Shown piece by piece: positions 8,928 through 16,904 of a stretch of 46,135 nucleotides of DNA (position 1 is its first letter; each line of letters begins with the position of its first letter). Source of the DNA: an uncultured Clostridia bacterium (lineage in GTDB: Bacteria; Bacillota; Clostridia; Oscillospirales; Acutalibacteraceae); the NCBI GenBank assembly GCA_947627345.1, contig CANQVS010000016.1, positions 1 through 46,135 on the forward strand, written 5' to 3'. Below the pieces are notes generated by a model. It was not told where the DNA came from. It did no database searches and worked only from the letters and a program-made list of their open reading frames with translations. The position numbers and the translations under genes are program-made.

Positions 8928-9285
8928 TTTGTTTCCTCCTTAAATTAAAATTCTCGGTCTGTATATTTTATTATACATAAAAATCTTACCTATGTAATAA
9001 ACAGTTCATTATATACTGTTATTTAGCACTTTAAAACTTTTACTTCCATATATTTTATTAAAATTTCCCTTTTATAATTTATAGAAAAAATATAAGTATT
9101 TTTGGTTAAATCGAATAGTATTTTATTCACTTTTGTAAATTTGTATTATTCTATGTTTTATGTAATTTTTAATCTACATATTTTAGATTATGAATTAATA
9201 TAATTATTTTTATAATTATAGGACATATAGTCCTAAAAGTCAATAGGACAATGTGTACTATTTTATAATTATTTCGGTGATTAAA
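8928..9285. other. AT-rich divergent spacer between LRR and XRE genes
   Basis: About 358 bp, very AT-rich, holding the promoters of two divergent genes. Apart from the GGAC/GTCC half-sites at 9219-9249, I see no module of the intergenic repeat family and no RNA fold. A TATAAT at 9264-9269 may serve the XRE gene, but no convincing -35 accompanies it. Confidence 0.4.
9219..9249. promoter_or_regulatory. Candidate operator of three GGAC half-sites
   Basis: TAGGAC-ATATA-GTCCTA (9219-9235) is a perfect 6-bp inverted repeat with a 5-base spacer. A third half-site, TAGGAC, follows at 9244-9249 in direct orientation. The group lies 37 bp upstream of the XRE start codon and in the shared spacer with the LRR gene, as expected for an autoregulated repressor. 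That the XRE protein binds here is inference. Confidence 0.45.
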
Positions 9286-9498
9286 ATGAAGTTACGAATA
9301 AAGGATCTACGCGAAGATAATGACTTATCGCAGAAAAAAATTTCGCAGTTCTTAATGTGCGACCAATCGCTTTATTCAAAGTATGAACGCTCAGAGCGTG
9401 AAATCCCTCTAAGTTTAATTATAAAACTTGCCGATTTTTACAATGTGAGTGTAGATTATCTTCTATATAGGACTGATAATCCCCACATAAACAAGTAA
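9286..9498 (+). CDS. Small XRE-family helix-turn-helix regulator
   Basis: 70-residue single-domain DNA-binding protein, essentially only the HTH_3 fold: LREDNDLSQKKISQFLMCDQ is the first half, then SLYSKYERSEREIPLSLI, the recognition-helix region, and LADFYNVSVDYLLYRTDNP at the end. The start is placed at ATG 9286 (MKLRIKDL) because GGTGA lies 8 bases upstream; an in-frame ATG at 9253 has no ribosome site. It is divergent from the LRR gene, and the shared spacer holds a palindromic operator candidate. It may control itself, the LRR gene, or both. There is no sensor domain. Confidence 0.87.
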   Translation: MKLRIKDLREDNDLSQKKISQFLMCDQSLYSKYERSEREIPLSLIIKLADFYNVSVDYLLYRTDNPHINK

Positions 9499-9596
9499 GC
9501 ACGGTATTCGCGGATATGGAATTGAAAAATGATTTCAATATCTAATGTGGATATATAAAAGCTCCTGCATTATTTCACTTAGAAGAAAGGAAAGAT

Positions 9597-9845
9597 TTAT
9601 TTATCTTTTACGGTAACCTTTTTGGTTACTGTTTTTGATTTATATTTCTTTGTTCCCTTTGCGTTGATTTTTATTTTGATTTTGTAGGTGCCTTTTTTCG
9701 TTCCCTTTTTAATCGTGATTTTACCCTTTTTGTTTACGGTAAGCTTTTTGGAACCGCTTAATTTTTTGTACTTTACTTCTCCTTTAGCCTTTTTAACGGT
9801 AAGCGCGTTAACCGTTACCTTTGACCTTTTAAGCTTTTTCGCTTT
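9597..9845 (-). pseudogene. Headless copy of the Lys-rich C-terminal domain
   Basis: About 80 codons in frame, from AKKLKRSKVTVNALTVKKAK to a stop at 9597-9599 (ending KKVTVKDK). It is nearly identical at DNA level to the end of the LRR gene at 6681. Similarity stops at about 9845. Upstream the frame continues only for a few unrelated codons to a TAG, with no start or ribosome site. A worn relic of the A repeat module and the AGAAGAAAGG leader flank it on the 3' side (about 9530-9596), but the terminator hairpin is reduced to GCTCCTGC. I read it as a truncated cassette, not a gene. Confidence 0.8.
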
Positions 9846-9940
9846 ATTGACTATGGTTTTCTTACCCCTGAACTAATACGGAAACTTATTGTGTTAGCAT
9901 AAACGAGCTTTTCGCCACAAATCGGTTCAATATATACTTA

Positions 9941-10291
9941 TCAGAAGCTTTTTCTATTTCTGCAAAATAACTCTGTTATATATACCGAACAAACAAACAC
10001 AGTTAAAGACGGTACTCCGAATGAGGTTAAAAGACTAAAACTTATTACAAGACCTGTTATGGATATAACAATAGAAATTACTATTTCTTTCTTGCTTTTT
10101 AACGGAAATATTTTTATGGATATTCCCAGTAAAACCGCGGATAAAACAAGGAACGCCAACTGTACGAGAAATTCCGCCGTCAGGTCGTAGTTTATTGCGC
10201 TAAATTCGTGTACTGCATAACTTACAGGATAAAAAAGAATTGAAATTATAATAACACATAATCTTGATATGATTGGCATTATATTTTTCAT
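9941..10291 (-). CDS. Small unknown membrane protein
   Basis: 116 residues, not recognised. Hydropathy suggests four membrane segments: residues ~5-25 (PIISRLCVIIISILFYPVSY), ~40-62, ~68-90 and ~92-108, with short loops and a basic C-terminus (CRNRKSF). The start has AGGGGGAG 5 bases upstream, so it looks translated. It stands alone between a truncated domain cassette and a repeat field, and nothing in its neighbours hints at function. Confidence 0.6.
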   Translation of the reverse strand: MKNIMPIISRLCVIIISILFYPVSYAVHEFSAINYDLTAEFLVQLAFLVLSAVLLGISIKIFPLKSKKEIVISIVISITGLVISFSLLTSFGVPSLTVFVCSVYITELFCRNRKSF

Positions 10292-10531
10292 AAAAACTCC
10301 CCCTGCGTACTTTTAATTTATATTTAAAATAAACCCGCAACATTTATACAAGATGTCTTAATTTGCGCCATATCAATTTAATATTTTTATGTTAAAACAA
10401 AAGCATCTGAAAATATACAATTACATAGTCAATATTCAATTTTAAAAATGGCGTCCCAAAATATGTATCAAATATTACCAGCGCTTTTGTTCTGATTTAT
10501 ATTTTTTTAAAGCAATTAATTTCTTACTTAT
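10292..10531. other. AT-rich spacer without recognisable content
   Basis: Upstream region of the small membrane-protein gene. No repeat module, hairpin or gene-like frame was seen before homology to the segment at 23294 begins at 10532. Confidence 0.4.
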
Positions 10532-11588
10532 TCATTATATCAACGGAAAATTTTAATATCAATTGGAATACTGCATAAATATTTTAAGTGTAATTTGTCA
10601 ATATTTAATAAATAGAGGTTCACTTTTTTGTAAACTTTTTATAAATGATTATATAGAATATATATTTTATAAATTATGTCTTATATGGAAATTAAGAATT
10701 AAAAATTAATAAATAAAGGTAACCTTTTAATTCCTATTCGGATTGGATTTAGAGCAAAAGATTGATAGGAATTTTTCGCAGAAACTTTCCTTACTATCCA
10801 AAGTGAGATAGAGGCAGAAACGTTTGGGGGATATGATTTTTAGAGAGGGACTGCACGGTGTGATGTGGAAAAGCTAAAAAGTCTACCGCAGAACCTGTCC
10901 TCTCTATCCAAAGCGAGATAGAGGCAGAAACGTTTGGGAGATATGCTTTTCAGAGAGGGACTGCAATGTCTGACGTGGATATATAAAAAACAGGAATTAA
11001 GAATTTTAATTTTTAACTCAGCTTTCTATCCATAGTTGGATAAAAATAAAAGCGGATAAATGAATTCATAGTAGAAAAATTAATCTCCCTATCTCAAGTT
11101 ATATAGGGAGAAAACATATATAAAGATTTTTCGCAAAACCTTTCCTCCCTATCCAAAACAAAATAGAGGAGAAACGTTTGGGGGAGATGAATTGTCCGAT
11201 AGGGACTGCAATGTCTGACGAGGAAAATCTAAAAAACTGACGCGGAGATATTAAAATAAGAATTAAGAGTTAATAATTTAGAATTAAAATGTTAACAATA
11301 ATTTTTATATTATATGCAAATTATATGCAAAGAAAAACAGAGCCAAAAATGCCCGAGAGGTATACCTTTCAGAGAGGGACTGCATTATCTGGTGTTGAGA
11401 TATTAAAAACGCAAACCCTATCCTTTTTATCCAAAACACGACAGAGGGCAAAGGTTTTTTGGGGGAATTAAGAATTAAAATATTTTATATCTCACCTATC
11501 CTCCCTATCCAAAGTGAGACAGGGGGCAGAAACGTCCGATGGACAGTCTTTTCAGAGAGGAATTGCATTGTCTTGCGCGGAGATATAA
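10532..11588 (+). repeat. Modular intergenic repeat array, forward orientation (field 2)
   Basis: It begins with an AT-rich lead shared with 23294 onward (TCATTATATCAACGG...). Module E follows (AATTCCTAT ... ATAGGAATT arms, about 10729-10773), then B-A internal (about 10780-10885), B-A terminal (10888-10988), C, F (about 11018-11055) and D (about 11088-11113). Then come B-A (11130-11250), a partial A (11360-11410), B (11412-11465) and a last B-A ending GGAGATATAAAA at 11588. A perfect promoter follows immediately. Small frames here, such as 11289-11471, are repeat sequence, not genes. Confidence 0.85.
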
Positions 11589-11591
11589 AAA

Positions 11592-11620
11592 TTGACATTC
11601 ATAATTTATAGTAGTATAAT
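11592..11620 (+). promoter_or_regulatory. Consensus sigma-A promoter of the aminotransferase gene
   Basis: TTGACA (11592-11597), a 17-bp spacer, then TATAAT (11615-11620): a full match to the housekeeping consensus. It starts 3 bp after the terminal A module of the repeat array. The start codon is 70 bp downstream of the -10 box. Confidence 0.85.
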
Positions 11621-11689
11621 ATGCTGTGTATTTTTACTTTACAGTTACTTTACAGATAACATTTGTTGGGTTGAGAGGGTCTTGTTATT

Positions 11690-12895
11690 ATGAGAAATAT
11701 TCCATTTTCTCCTCCGGACATCGGAAAAGACGAGATTGAAGCAGTTATAGAAGTTTTAGAGTCAGGTTGGATTACAACGGGTCCTAAAACAAAATTACTT
11801 GAAAAGAGAATAGGGGAGTACTGTCATACAGGTCAGGCTGTCTGCCTTTCTTCGCAGACCTCGTGCGCCGAAATGACCCTGCGCGTACTCGGGGTTGGAC
11901 CTCAAGACGAGGTTATACTCCCCGCGTACACCTATACCGCAACTGCTTCGGTAGTCTACCACGTCGGAGCGAAGCCCGTTATGATTGACTGCAAACCGGG
12001 CACATTTGAAATGGATTACGATAAAATGGAAGCCGCGATAAACGAGCATACCAAGGTTATCATCCCCGTTGATTTGGCGGGAATTGTATGCGATTATGAC
12101 AGAATTTATGAGGCTGTCCGCAATCAGCGCGATAAATTCCGTCCCAAGGGCAAAATTCAGGAGCTTATCGGACGCGTTGTGATTATGTCCGACGCGGCTC
12201 ACGCGTTCGGCGCGCGCTGGCACGGAAAAATGTGCGGAGAAATCGCTGATTTTACGAATTTCAGCTTTCACGCAGTTAAAAATATGACAACCGCCGAGGG
12301 CGGTGCGGCCGTTCACAGACTGCGCGGAAGAATTGACGAAGAAAAAATGTATAAGCAGTATATGCTATGGTCGCTCCACGGCCAGACCAAGGACGCGCTC
12401 GCCAAGAACAATGCCGCGTCGTGGGAATACGATGTTGTGAGCACGCAGTATAAGTGTAATATGCCCGATGTGCTCGCGGCAATCGGACTTGCCCAACTCG
12501 ACCGATACGAGGATATTTTAGTACGGCGCCACGAGCTTATCAAGCATTACGACAAGTCGTTCAGGGAGCTTGACGTTCAGCTTTTGAATCACGCGGGCGA
12601 AAATCACAGAAGCTCGGGACATCTCTATTTTGTACGCTTTCTCGGCAAGGACTCGGACTTCAGAAACGAGTTTTACAACCGAATGGCTGAAAACGGCGTT
12701 ATGTGTAACGTTCACTTTAAACCTTTGCCTATGCTTTCGGCGTATAAGAACAAGGGCTTTGATATTAAGGATTATCCGTACGCTTATAATATGTATAAAA
12801 ACCAGCTTACTCTCCCGATGAATTCAACACTTTCTGACGACGACGCGCAGTATGTTATAGACACCTTTAAAAAGGTTTACGACAGTATGATATAG
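11690..12895 (+). CDS. DegT/DnrJ/EryC1/StrS-family PLP aminotransferase
   Basis: 401 residues, usual length for the family. These enzymes aminate nucleotide-linked keto-sugars for capsule, teichoic or S-layer glycans, using PLP in the cytoplasm. The N-terminus PFSPPDIGKDEIEAVIEVLE SGWITTGP is the canonical opening of the family. The PLP-binding Lys is Lys197 in SFHAVKNMTTAEGG, and SSQTSCAE holds the phosphate-binding region. The start has GAGAGG upstream and a perfect promoter. No sugar transferase or dehydratase is adjacent, so the sugar product cannot be predicted. The next gene, 33 bp on, is a wall hydrolase and may be cotranscribed. Confidence 0.92.
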   Translation: MRNIPFSPPDIGKDEIEAVIEVLESGWITTGPKTKLLEKRIGEYCHTGQAVCLSSQTSCAEMTLRVLGVGPQDEVILPAYTYTATASVVYHVGAKPVMIDCKPGTFEMDYDKMEAAINEHTKVIIPVDLAGIVCDYDRIYEAVRNQRDKFRPKGKIQELIGRVVIMSDAAHAFGARWHGKMCGEIADFTNFSFHAVKNMTTAEGGAAVHRLRGRIDEEKMYKQYMLWSLHGQTKDALAKNNAASWEYDVVSTQYKCNMPDVLAAIGLAQLDRYEDILVRRHELIKHYDKSFRELDVQLLNHAGENHRSSGHLYFVRFLGKDSDFRNEFYNRMAENGVMCNVHFKPLPMLSAYKNKGFDIKDYPYAYNMYKNQLTLPMNSTLSDDDAQYVIDTFKKVYDSMI

Positions 12896-12928
12896 ATTTT
12901 ATTTCGGACAAGCAGAAGGAGCAGGGTT

Positions 12929-13774
12929 TTGAAAAAACTGTTTAAAAGAAAGTTCAACTTAATACTTGTTGCCGTTATATCCGCGGTTTTGGTAGTGGCA
13001 GGCGTTCCTATGTCCGTAAATACTTTTGGAGATAACACCTCGGATTTTGAAACGGAAACAGTTGTTTCCTCCACAGAGGCGACGACCGAAACCGAAAGCG
13101 AGGAAAGCAAGGAAACCGAACCGCAAACCGAGCTTTCAATTTCGTCTTCGATAGTCAGGCTTAAACCGCAGGCGGGAAAATCTAAAAATAGCAAAAAAGC
13201 CGAGAAGAAAACCGCTAAGAAACTGACAGAGAAAAAAACTGACAAAAAAAAGACGACCGAGCCGAGTTCAACGTCAGCCAAAAAGAAAACCCCTAAAAAG
13301 GGATTTTCCTACGCTACCGCCCCGACTGTTAAGAACAAAGCAAGCTATGACGAACAATGGAACGCGGGATATTTGGTCGCAATTGATAATCCCGACAGAA
13401 GCTTCCACCCCGCTCACGTTGAGCTTTCCGATGCCGACCGCGACCTTTTGGAGAGGCTCTGCTACGGCGAGTTCGGCAACGGAGGATTTACAGGCGCGGC
13501 TCTGATAGCGCAGGCGGTAAGGGACGCGATGAATACATACGGCATCAGCTCCGTTAAGGATGTTATCAAAGGACTTCACTACACGGGAAGAACAAATCAC
13601 CCGGGCGGAAAAACGATAAAGGACGCTGTTGTTTATATTTTTGATATGGACAAGTCCGCCGTACAGCATAGAATCATTTATATGTACGACACTTCCTACG
13701 TTGACTCTTTCTTCCACGAAAGCCAAAGCTATGTATGCACCTTTAAGACTACAAGATTTTTTGACAAAAAATAA
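12929..13774 (+). CDS. Membrane-anchored SleB-like cell-wall hydrolase
   Basis: 281 residues starting at TTG 12929, with AAGGAG 7 bases upstream; no ATG fits. An N-terminal basic-hydrophobic segment (residues 2-27, KKLFKRKFNLILVAVISAVL) acts as signal or anchor. A Thr/Glu-rich stretch (about 35-75) and a Lys-rich stretch (about 85-125) make a low-complexity linker of the wall-spanning kind. The C-terminal ~115 residues (LSDADRDLLERLCYGEFGNG onward) match the SleB/Hydrolase_2 pattern; Glu in LCYGE aligns with the catalytic Glu of that family. Its likely job is peptidoglycan cleavage during growth rather than spore germination. The stop codon directly abuts a reversed repeat unit at 13775. Confidence 0.75.
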   Translation: MKKLFKRKFNLILVAVISAVLVVAGVPMSVNTFGDNTSDFETETVVSSTEATTETESEESKETEPQTELSISSSIVRLKPQAGKSKNSKKAEKKTAKKLTEKKTDKKKTTEPSSTSAKKKTPKKGFSYATAPTVKNKASYDEQWNAGYLVAIDNPDRSFHPAHVELSDADRDLLERLCYGEFGNGGFTGAALIAQAVRDAMNTYGISSVKDVIKGLHYTGRTNHPGGKTIKDAVVYIFDMDKSAVQHRIIYMYDTSYVDSFFHESQSYVCTFKTTRFFDKK

Positions 13775-14240
13775 CTTTATATCTCCACGTTAAACATTGC
13801 AGTCCCTTTCTGACAATCCATCTCCCCCAAACGTTTCTTCCTCTGTCTTGTTTTGGATAGGTAGGACAGGTTTTGCGTTTTTTACATCTCCACGTCAGAC
13901 ATTTCAGCTCCTATCTGACAATTCATCTTTCCCCAGACGTTTCTTCCTCTATCTCACTTTGGATAGCAAGGAAATGTTCTGCGAAAAACATTTATATATA
14001 AGTTTTCTCCCTATCTAACTTTAGATAGGGAAATTAATTTTCTACTATGAATTCATTTATCCGCTTTTCTTTTTTATCCAACTTCGGATAGAAAGCTGAG
14101 CTAAAAATTAAAATTCTTAATTCTTATTTTTTATATCTCCACGTCAAACATTGCAGTCCATTTCTGACAATCCATCTCCCCCAGACGTTTCTTACTCTAT
14201 ATCACTTTGGATAGAAAGGATAGGTTCTGTATTTTTCTGT
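13775..14240 (-). repeat. Modular intergenic repeat array, reverse orientation (field 3)
   Basis: On the minus strand the order is the same as elsewhere. From the right: B-A (about 14240-14130), then C, F (about 14102-14058), D (14030-14007), B-A (about 13990-13880) and B-A (about 13870-13775), whose A end touches the stop codon of the wall hydrolase. It lies between convergent genes and may replace a terminator. The frame at 13797-14018 is a translated repeat and is not a gene. Confidence 0.83.
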
Positions 14241-14249
14241 TCCTCTATC

Positions 14250-14281
14250 TGGAAACTATTGAGCCGATATTCCGTTTTTAA
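14250..14281 (+). repeat. Direct repeat, left copy, flanking the sirtuin block
   Basis: Begins TGGAAACTATTGAGCCGATA and matches 16851-16881 at 27 of 31 positions, with 11 identical bases at the start. The two copies bracket the sirtuin, macrodomain and NTF2-like genes (2.6 kb). Confidence 0.55.
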
Positions 14282-14295
14282 TAAATCTTTAAAAT

Positions 14296-15174
14296 TTAAA
14301 CGCTTTTATTGAGCAGTTTCAGAACATCATAAATATCTCCGTTTAATAAAACCGCCCTGTTTTCTATTTCTTTCGGGCAGGCACATTCACAGAAATTCAC
14401 GCAGGCGTAAACTGCATTCGGATTGTTTGCGGTCATCTGCCAAAACGGATATTTTATAATTACGGGCGTATTGTTTCCAACTCCAAGCTCTAAATACAAA
14501 ACGCGCGTGTTCTTATTTTCTTTTAAAAATTCTGCGTAGCGCTTTGCCGCCAAATGCCAGCCGTCATCCTCAACAAATTTATCGTCACTGCGCAAATTAG
14601 TCGTCATCGGCGCACCGCAGACGGGACATCGCGGAATAAGTACGCTCGGTATTCTCATATCATTCTGTTCGGACACCATTCTTAAAATCTCGTTTCTGTT
14701 GTCGTAGGTTTTATTATGACACGCTCTTGAACATTGAAACAGTCCGTAGTCACCCTGTGTATAAAAAAGCCGATTTTTATCAAATCCCGCCTTTTGAAAC
14801 TGGTGGTCAACATTTGTAGTTATGACAAAATAATTCCTATCCTTGACGAGTTTAAGGAGGTTTTCATAAACAGGCTTGGGCGCTTTTTCGTAGCGATTAA
14901 TCAGAATATGCCTGCTCCACCACGCCCAAAATTCTTCAAGCGATGAAAACGGGAAAAAGCCTCCCGAATACATATCCGTTATCCCGTATTTTTCCTGAAA
15001 ATCCGAAAAATATTTTGAAAACCTTTCCCCCGAATATGTAAGCCCTGCCGAGGAGGATAGCCCCGCGCCCGCACCGATTACGATTGCACGGGCGTTTTTT
15101 ATTTCAGTTTTTAATCTCTCAATCTGCTTTGAGTAATTCTCGGTAGAGCGAGTAGTCACTATCTTTAAAGACAT
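14296..15174 (-). CDS. Class M sirtuin (SirTM), probable protein mono-ADP-ribosyltransferase
   Basis: 292-residue NAD-dependent Sir2-fold protein. Visible are GAGAGLSSSAG (residues 34-44, NAD binding), TTNVDHQ (119-125), and Gln140 in TQGDYG where deacetylase sirtuins have the catalytic His of HG. Two Cys pairs for zinc are Cys148/Cys152 and Cys183/Cys186. Replacement of the His and the long insertion before it fit class M sirtuins, described as ADP-ribosylating a lipoylated GcvH-like protein. The start at 15174 has AGGTGA 9 bases upstream and overlaps the end of the macrodomain gene by 56 bp, so the two are coupled. The usual GcvH-L and lipoate-ligase genes are not adjacent. Confidence 0.88.
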   Translation of the reverse strand: MSLKIVTTRSTENYSKQIERLKTEIKNARAIVIGAGAGLSSSAGLTYSGERFSKYFSDFQEKYGITDMYSGGFFPFSSLEEFWAWWSRHILINRYEKAPKPVYENLLKLVKDRNYFVITTNVDHQFQKAGFDKNRLFYTQGDYGLFQCSRACHNKTYDNRNEILRMVSEQNDMRIPSVLIPRCPVCGAPMTTNLRSDDKFVEDDGWHLAAKRYAEFLKENKNTRVLYLELGVGNNTPVIIKYPFWQMTANNPNAVYACVNFCECACPKEIENRAVLLNGDIYDVLKLLNKSV

Positions 15175-15892
15175 TGAAAATCACCTCGATTTTTCCGCCT
15201 GTTTTCTCAATAAATTTTTTTACCGTATCAACTGCTATTTTCGCCGCTATGTCGTTCGGGAAACAAAACTCGCCTGTGGAAATACAGCAAAACGCAATAC
15301 TTTTTATCCCGTTTTCAACGGCTTTTTCTAAACAGGAACAATAACAGCTTTTTAACAGCTCGCAATCCTTTTGAGTAAGTCTTCCCCGAACAATCGGGCC
15401 GACGGTATGGATAACATACTTGCACGGAAGATTGTACGCAGGTGTAATTTTCGCCGTTCCGACAGGCTCCTCAAAGCCCTGCTTTTTCATTATTTCATTG
15501 CAAGCATTTCTAAGCTGAATCCCTGCGAATGTATGAACAGCGTTATCAATGCAACCGTGACACGGACAGAAACAACCTAAAAGCTGTGAGTTAGCGGCAT
15601 TAACAATTGCATCACATTTTAAAGTAGTTATATCGCCCTGCCAAAGATAAATTCCGCTCGCAATCGGCTCTAAGCTTTCAAACTCGGTTATACCCTTGGC
15701 TTTTGTTTCTTCTCTTAAATACTCGTCCTGAATTTTTAAAAATTCTTCGTCCGCTCTTTTCGGCATACGGATATTAAAAAGAGAACGGAGCAATTTTTTC
15801 TGTTCTGTTATACCGCTCGGAATTTCCGCGATTTCGTCACGCTCTTTAAGCAGGTAATTTATCAGATATAATCTTCTTTCCTTTTGGTCCAT
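15119..15892 (-). CDS. Zinc-containing macrodomain protein, ADP-ribosyl hydrolase partner of SirTM
   Basis: 257 residues. After an N-terminal helical part (1-75), the macrodomain starts at LWQGDITTLKCDAIVNAANS; NAAN (98-101) binds ADP-ribose. The insert GCFCPCHGCIDNAVHTFAG supplies Cys and His ligands (Cys107-Cys114 cluster, His112, His120) typical of the Zn-macro group that is genetically coupled to SirTM and removes its modification. GTAKIT and VIHTVGPIVRG are further macro motifs. The start has GGTGAG upstream. It is transcribed first in the pair, from a short spacer after the NTF2-like gene, so all three minus-strand genes may form one operon. Confidence 0.9.
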   Translation of the reverse strand: MDQKERRLYLINYLLKERDEIAEIPSGITEQKKLLRSLFNIRMPKRADEEFLKIQDEYLREETKAKGITEFESLEPIASGIYLWQGDITTLKCDAIVNAANSQLLGCFCPCHGCIDNAVHTFAGIQLRNACNEIMKKQGFEEPVGTAKITPAYNLPCKYVIHTVGPIVRGRLTQKDCELLKSCYCSCLEKAVENGIKSIAFCCISTGEFCFPNDIAAKIAVDTVKKFIEKTGGKIEVIFNVFKDSDYSLYRELLKAD

Positions 15893-15972
15893 ACGCTCAC
15901 CGCCTTTTATAAAATCTGCAACATGTCAAAGCAATTGTAAAAAATTTTCGGGATTCTGTATAATCTTAAAAA

Positions 15973-16746
15973 TTAAAATTTTCCGTTGTCATTTTTCCAC
16001 TCTGCTCTGTCTAAAATTGTTTCCATAACGTCCCAATGCTCCGCTATTTTTCCGTCCTCGACTCTCCAAAGGTCATAATACGAGGTAGGTATATTGCCGA
16101 ATAATCCCTCGCTTACTGCAAGAACAAAATTTCCCTGAGCAAGAACCTGATGTACTTTATTATAAATCATTTTCATATTCTGCTTTTCAAGCGCCTCTAA
16201 AGCCAAACCCAAGCCCGAAAGGCCGTCTGCTATTCCTGTATTATGCTGAATATAAATATCCCCGTCAAAATAATCGGGAGTTTTCTGCGGATTATTGCCC
16301 TGCATTATGTCGTAAAGAAAATTTTTAATCAGCTCTCGGTTATCCTCTGTTTTATCCAAGTCCTTTATTGCGGTTGTACCGTCAATTTGAGTTCTTCCCG
16401 AAGGATTAGGCTCTGCAGAATCGGCGAGGTTATCCCAATGCTCCGCTATTTTTCCGTCCTTATCAAAACGGAAAATATCAAACGCTACTTGATTACACGC
16501 ACCTGCAAAATTGTAAACCGTCTGCAAAAACACCTTATCCCCGTCCTCAAAAGCTCGGATATTTTTTACTGTTGTCTTTACAGGAGCACCCGCAAGATAT
16601 TTTACCGACCTGATAAAAGCGTCCGCGCCTGTGCCGTATGAAAGATTATGTTGAATATATCCCTGTGCAATAAGCTCGGACGCTTTGTTTACGTCGCCTG
16701 TTGAAAATGTGTTTATCAACTCTAAAGCTTTTTTAATTTTTGCCAT
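15973..16746 (-). CDS. Tandem NTF2-like (SnoaL-like) domain protein
   Basis: 257 residues made of two SnoaL-like alpha+beta barrels: about 1-110 and 130-250. Each half ends with the same signature, DGKIAEHWD (near residues 97 and 232), preceded by FDIFRFDK or YDLWRVE. Such proteins are small-molecule binding or isomerase-like folds; no catalytic role can be assigned. The ATG is preceded by AGGAGG and a good promoter at 16791-16819. SnoaL-like genes often neighbour HxlR regulators, one of which lies on the other strand at 17435, so control by it is plausible but unproven. Confidence 0.85.
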   Translation of the reverse strand: MAKIKKALELINTFSTGDVNKASELIAQGYIQHNLSYGTGADAFIRSVKYLAGAPVKTTVKNIRAFEDGDKVFLQTVYNFAGACNQVAFDIFRFDKDGKIAEHWDNLADSAEPNPSGRTQIDGTTAIKDLDKTEDNRELIKNFLYDIMQGNNPQKTPDYFDGDIYIQHNTGIADGLSGLGLALEALEKQNMKMIYNKVHQVLAQGNFVLAVSEGLFGNIPTSYYDLWRVEDGKIAEHWDVMETILDRAEWKNDNGKF

Positions 16747-16790
16747 TTTTATTTCCTCCTAAAATTTTTGGTGTTTTACCTCTTGACTAT

Positions 16791-16819
16791 ATTATAACCC
16801 CTATGGTATATTTTGTGAA
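16791..16819 (-). promoter_or_regulatory. Sigma-A promoter of the NTF2-macro-sirtuin genes
   Basis: Read on the minus strand: TTCACA, 17 bp, TATAAT, located 45-73 bp upstream of the NTF2-like start codon. Confidence 0.7.
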
Positions 16820-16850
16820 GCAGGCACATTTTTGTGCTGTAGTTACCTTT

Positions 16851-16881
16851 TGGAAACTATTAAGTCTATATGCCGTTTTTT
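16851..16881 (+). repeat. Direct repeat, right copy, flanking the sirtuin block
   Basis: Begins TGGAAACTATTAAGTCTATA. It is the partner of 14250-14281. It lies in the leader of the GNAT gene, 24 bp before its start codon. Confidence 0.55.
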
Positions 16882-16904
16882 AGTAAAATTTTTCGGAGGA
16901 TTTT

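Noticed and set aside
10532..11588. CRISPR array
   Set aside because: Repeats are ~100 bp, imperfect and modular, with no uniform short repeat and unique spacers, and no cas gene is present.
12313..12543. Minus-strand frames inside the aminotransferase, PurL and AsnB genes
   Set aside because: Shadow frames in strongly coding DNA, without ribosome sites or recognisable motifs.
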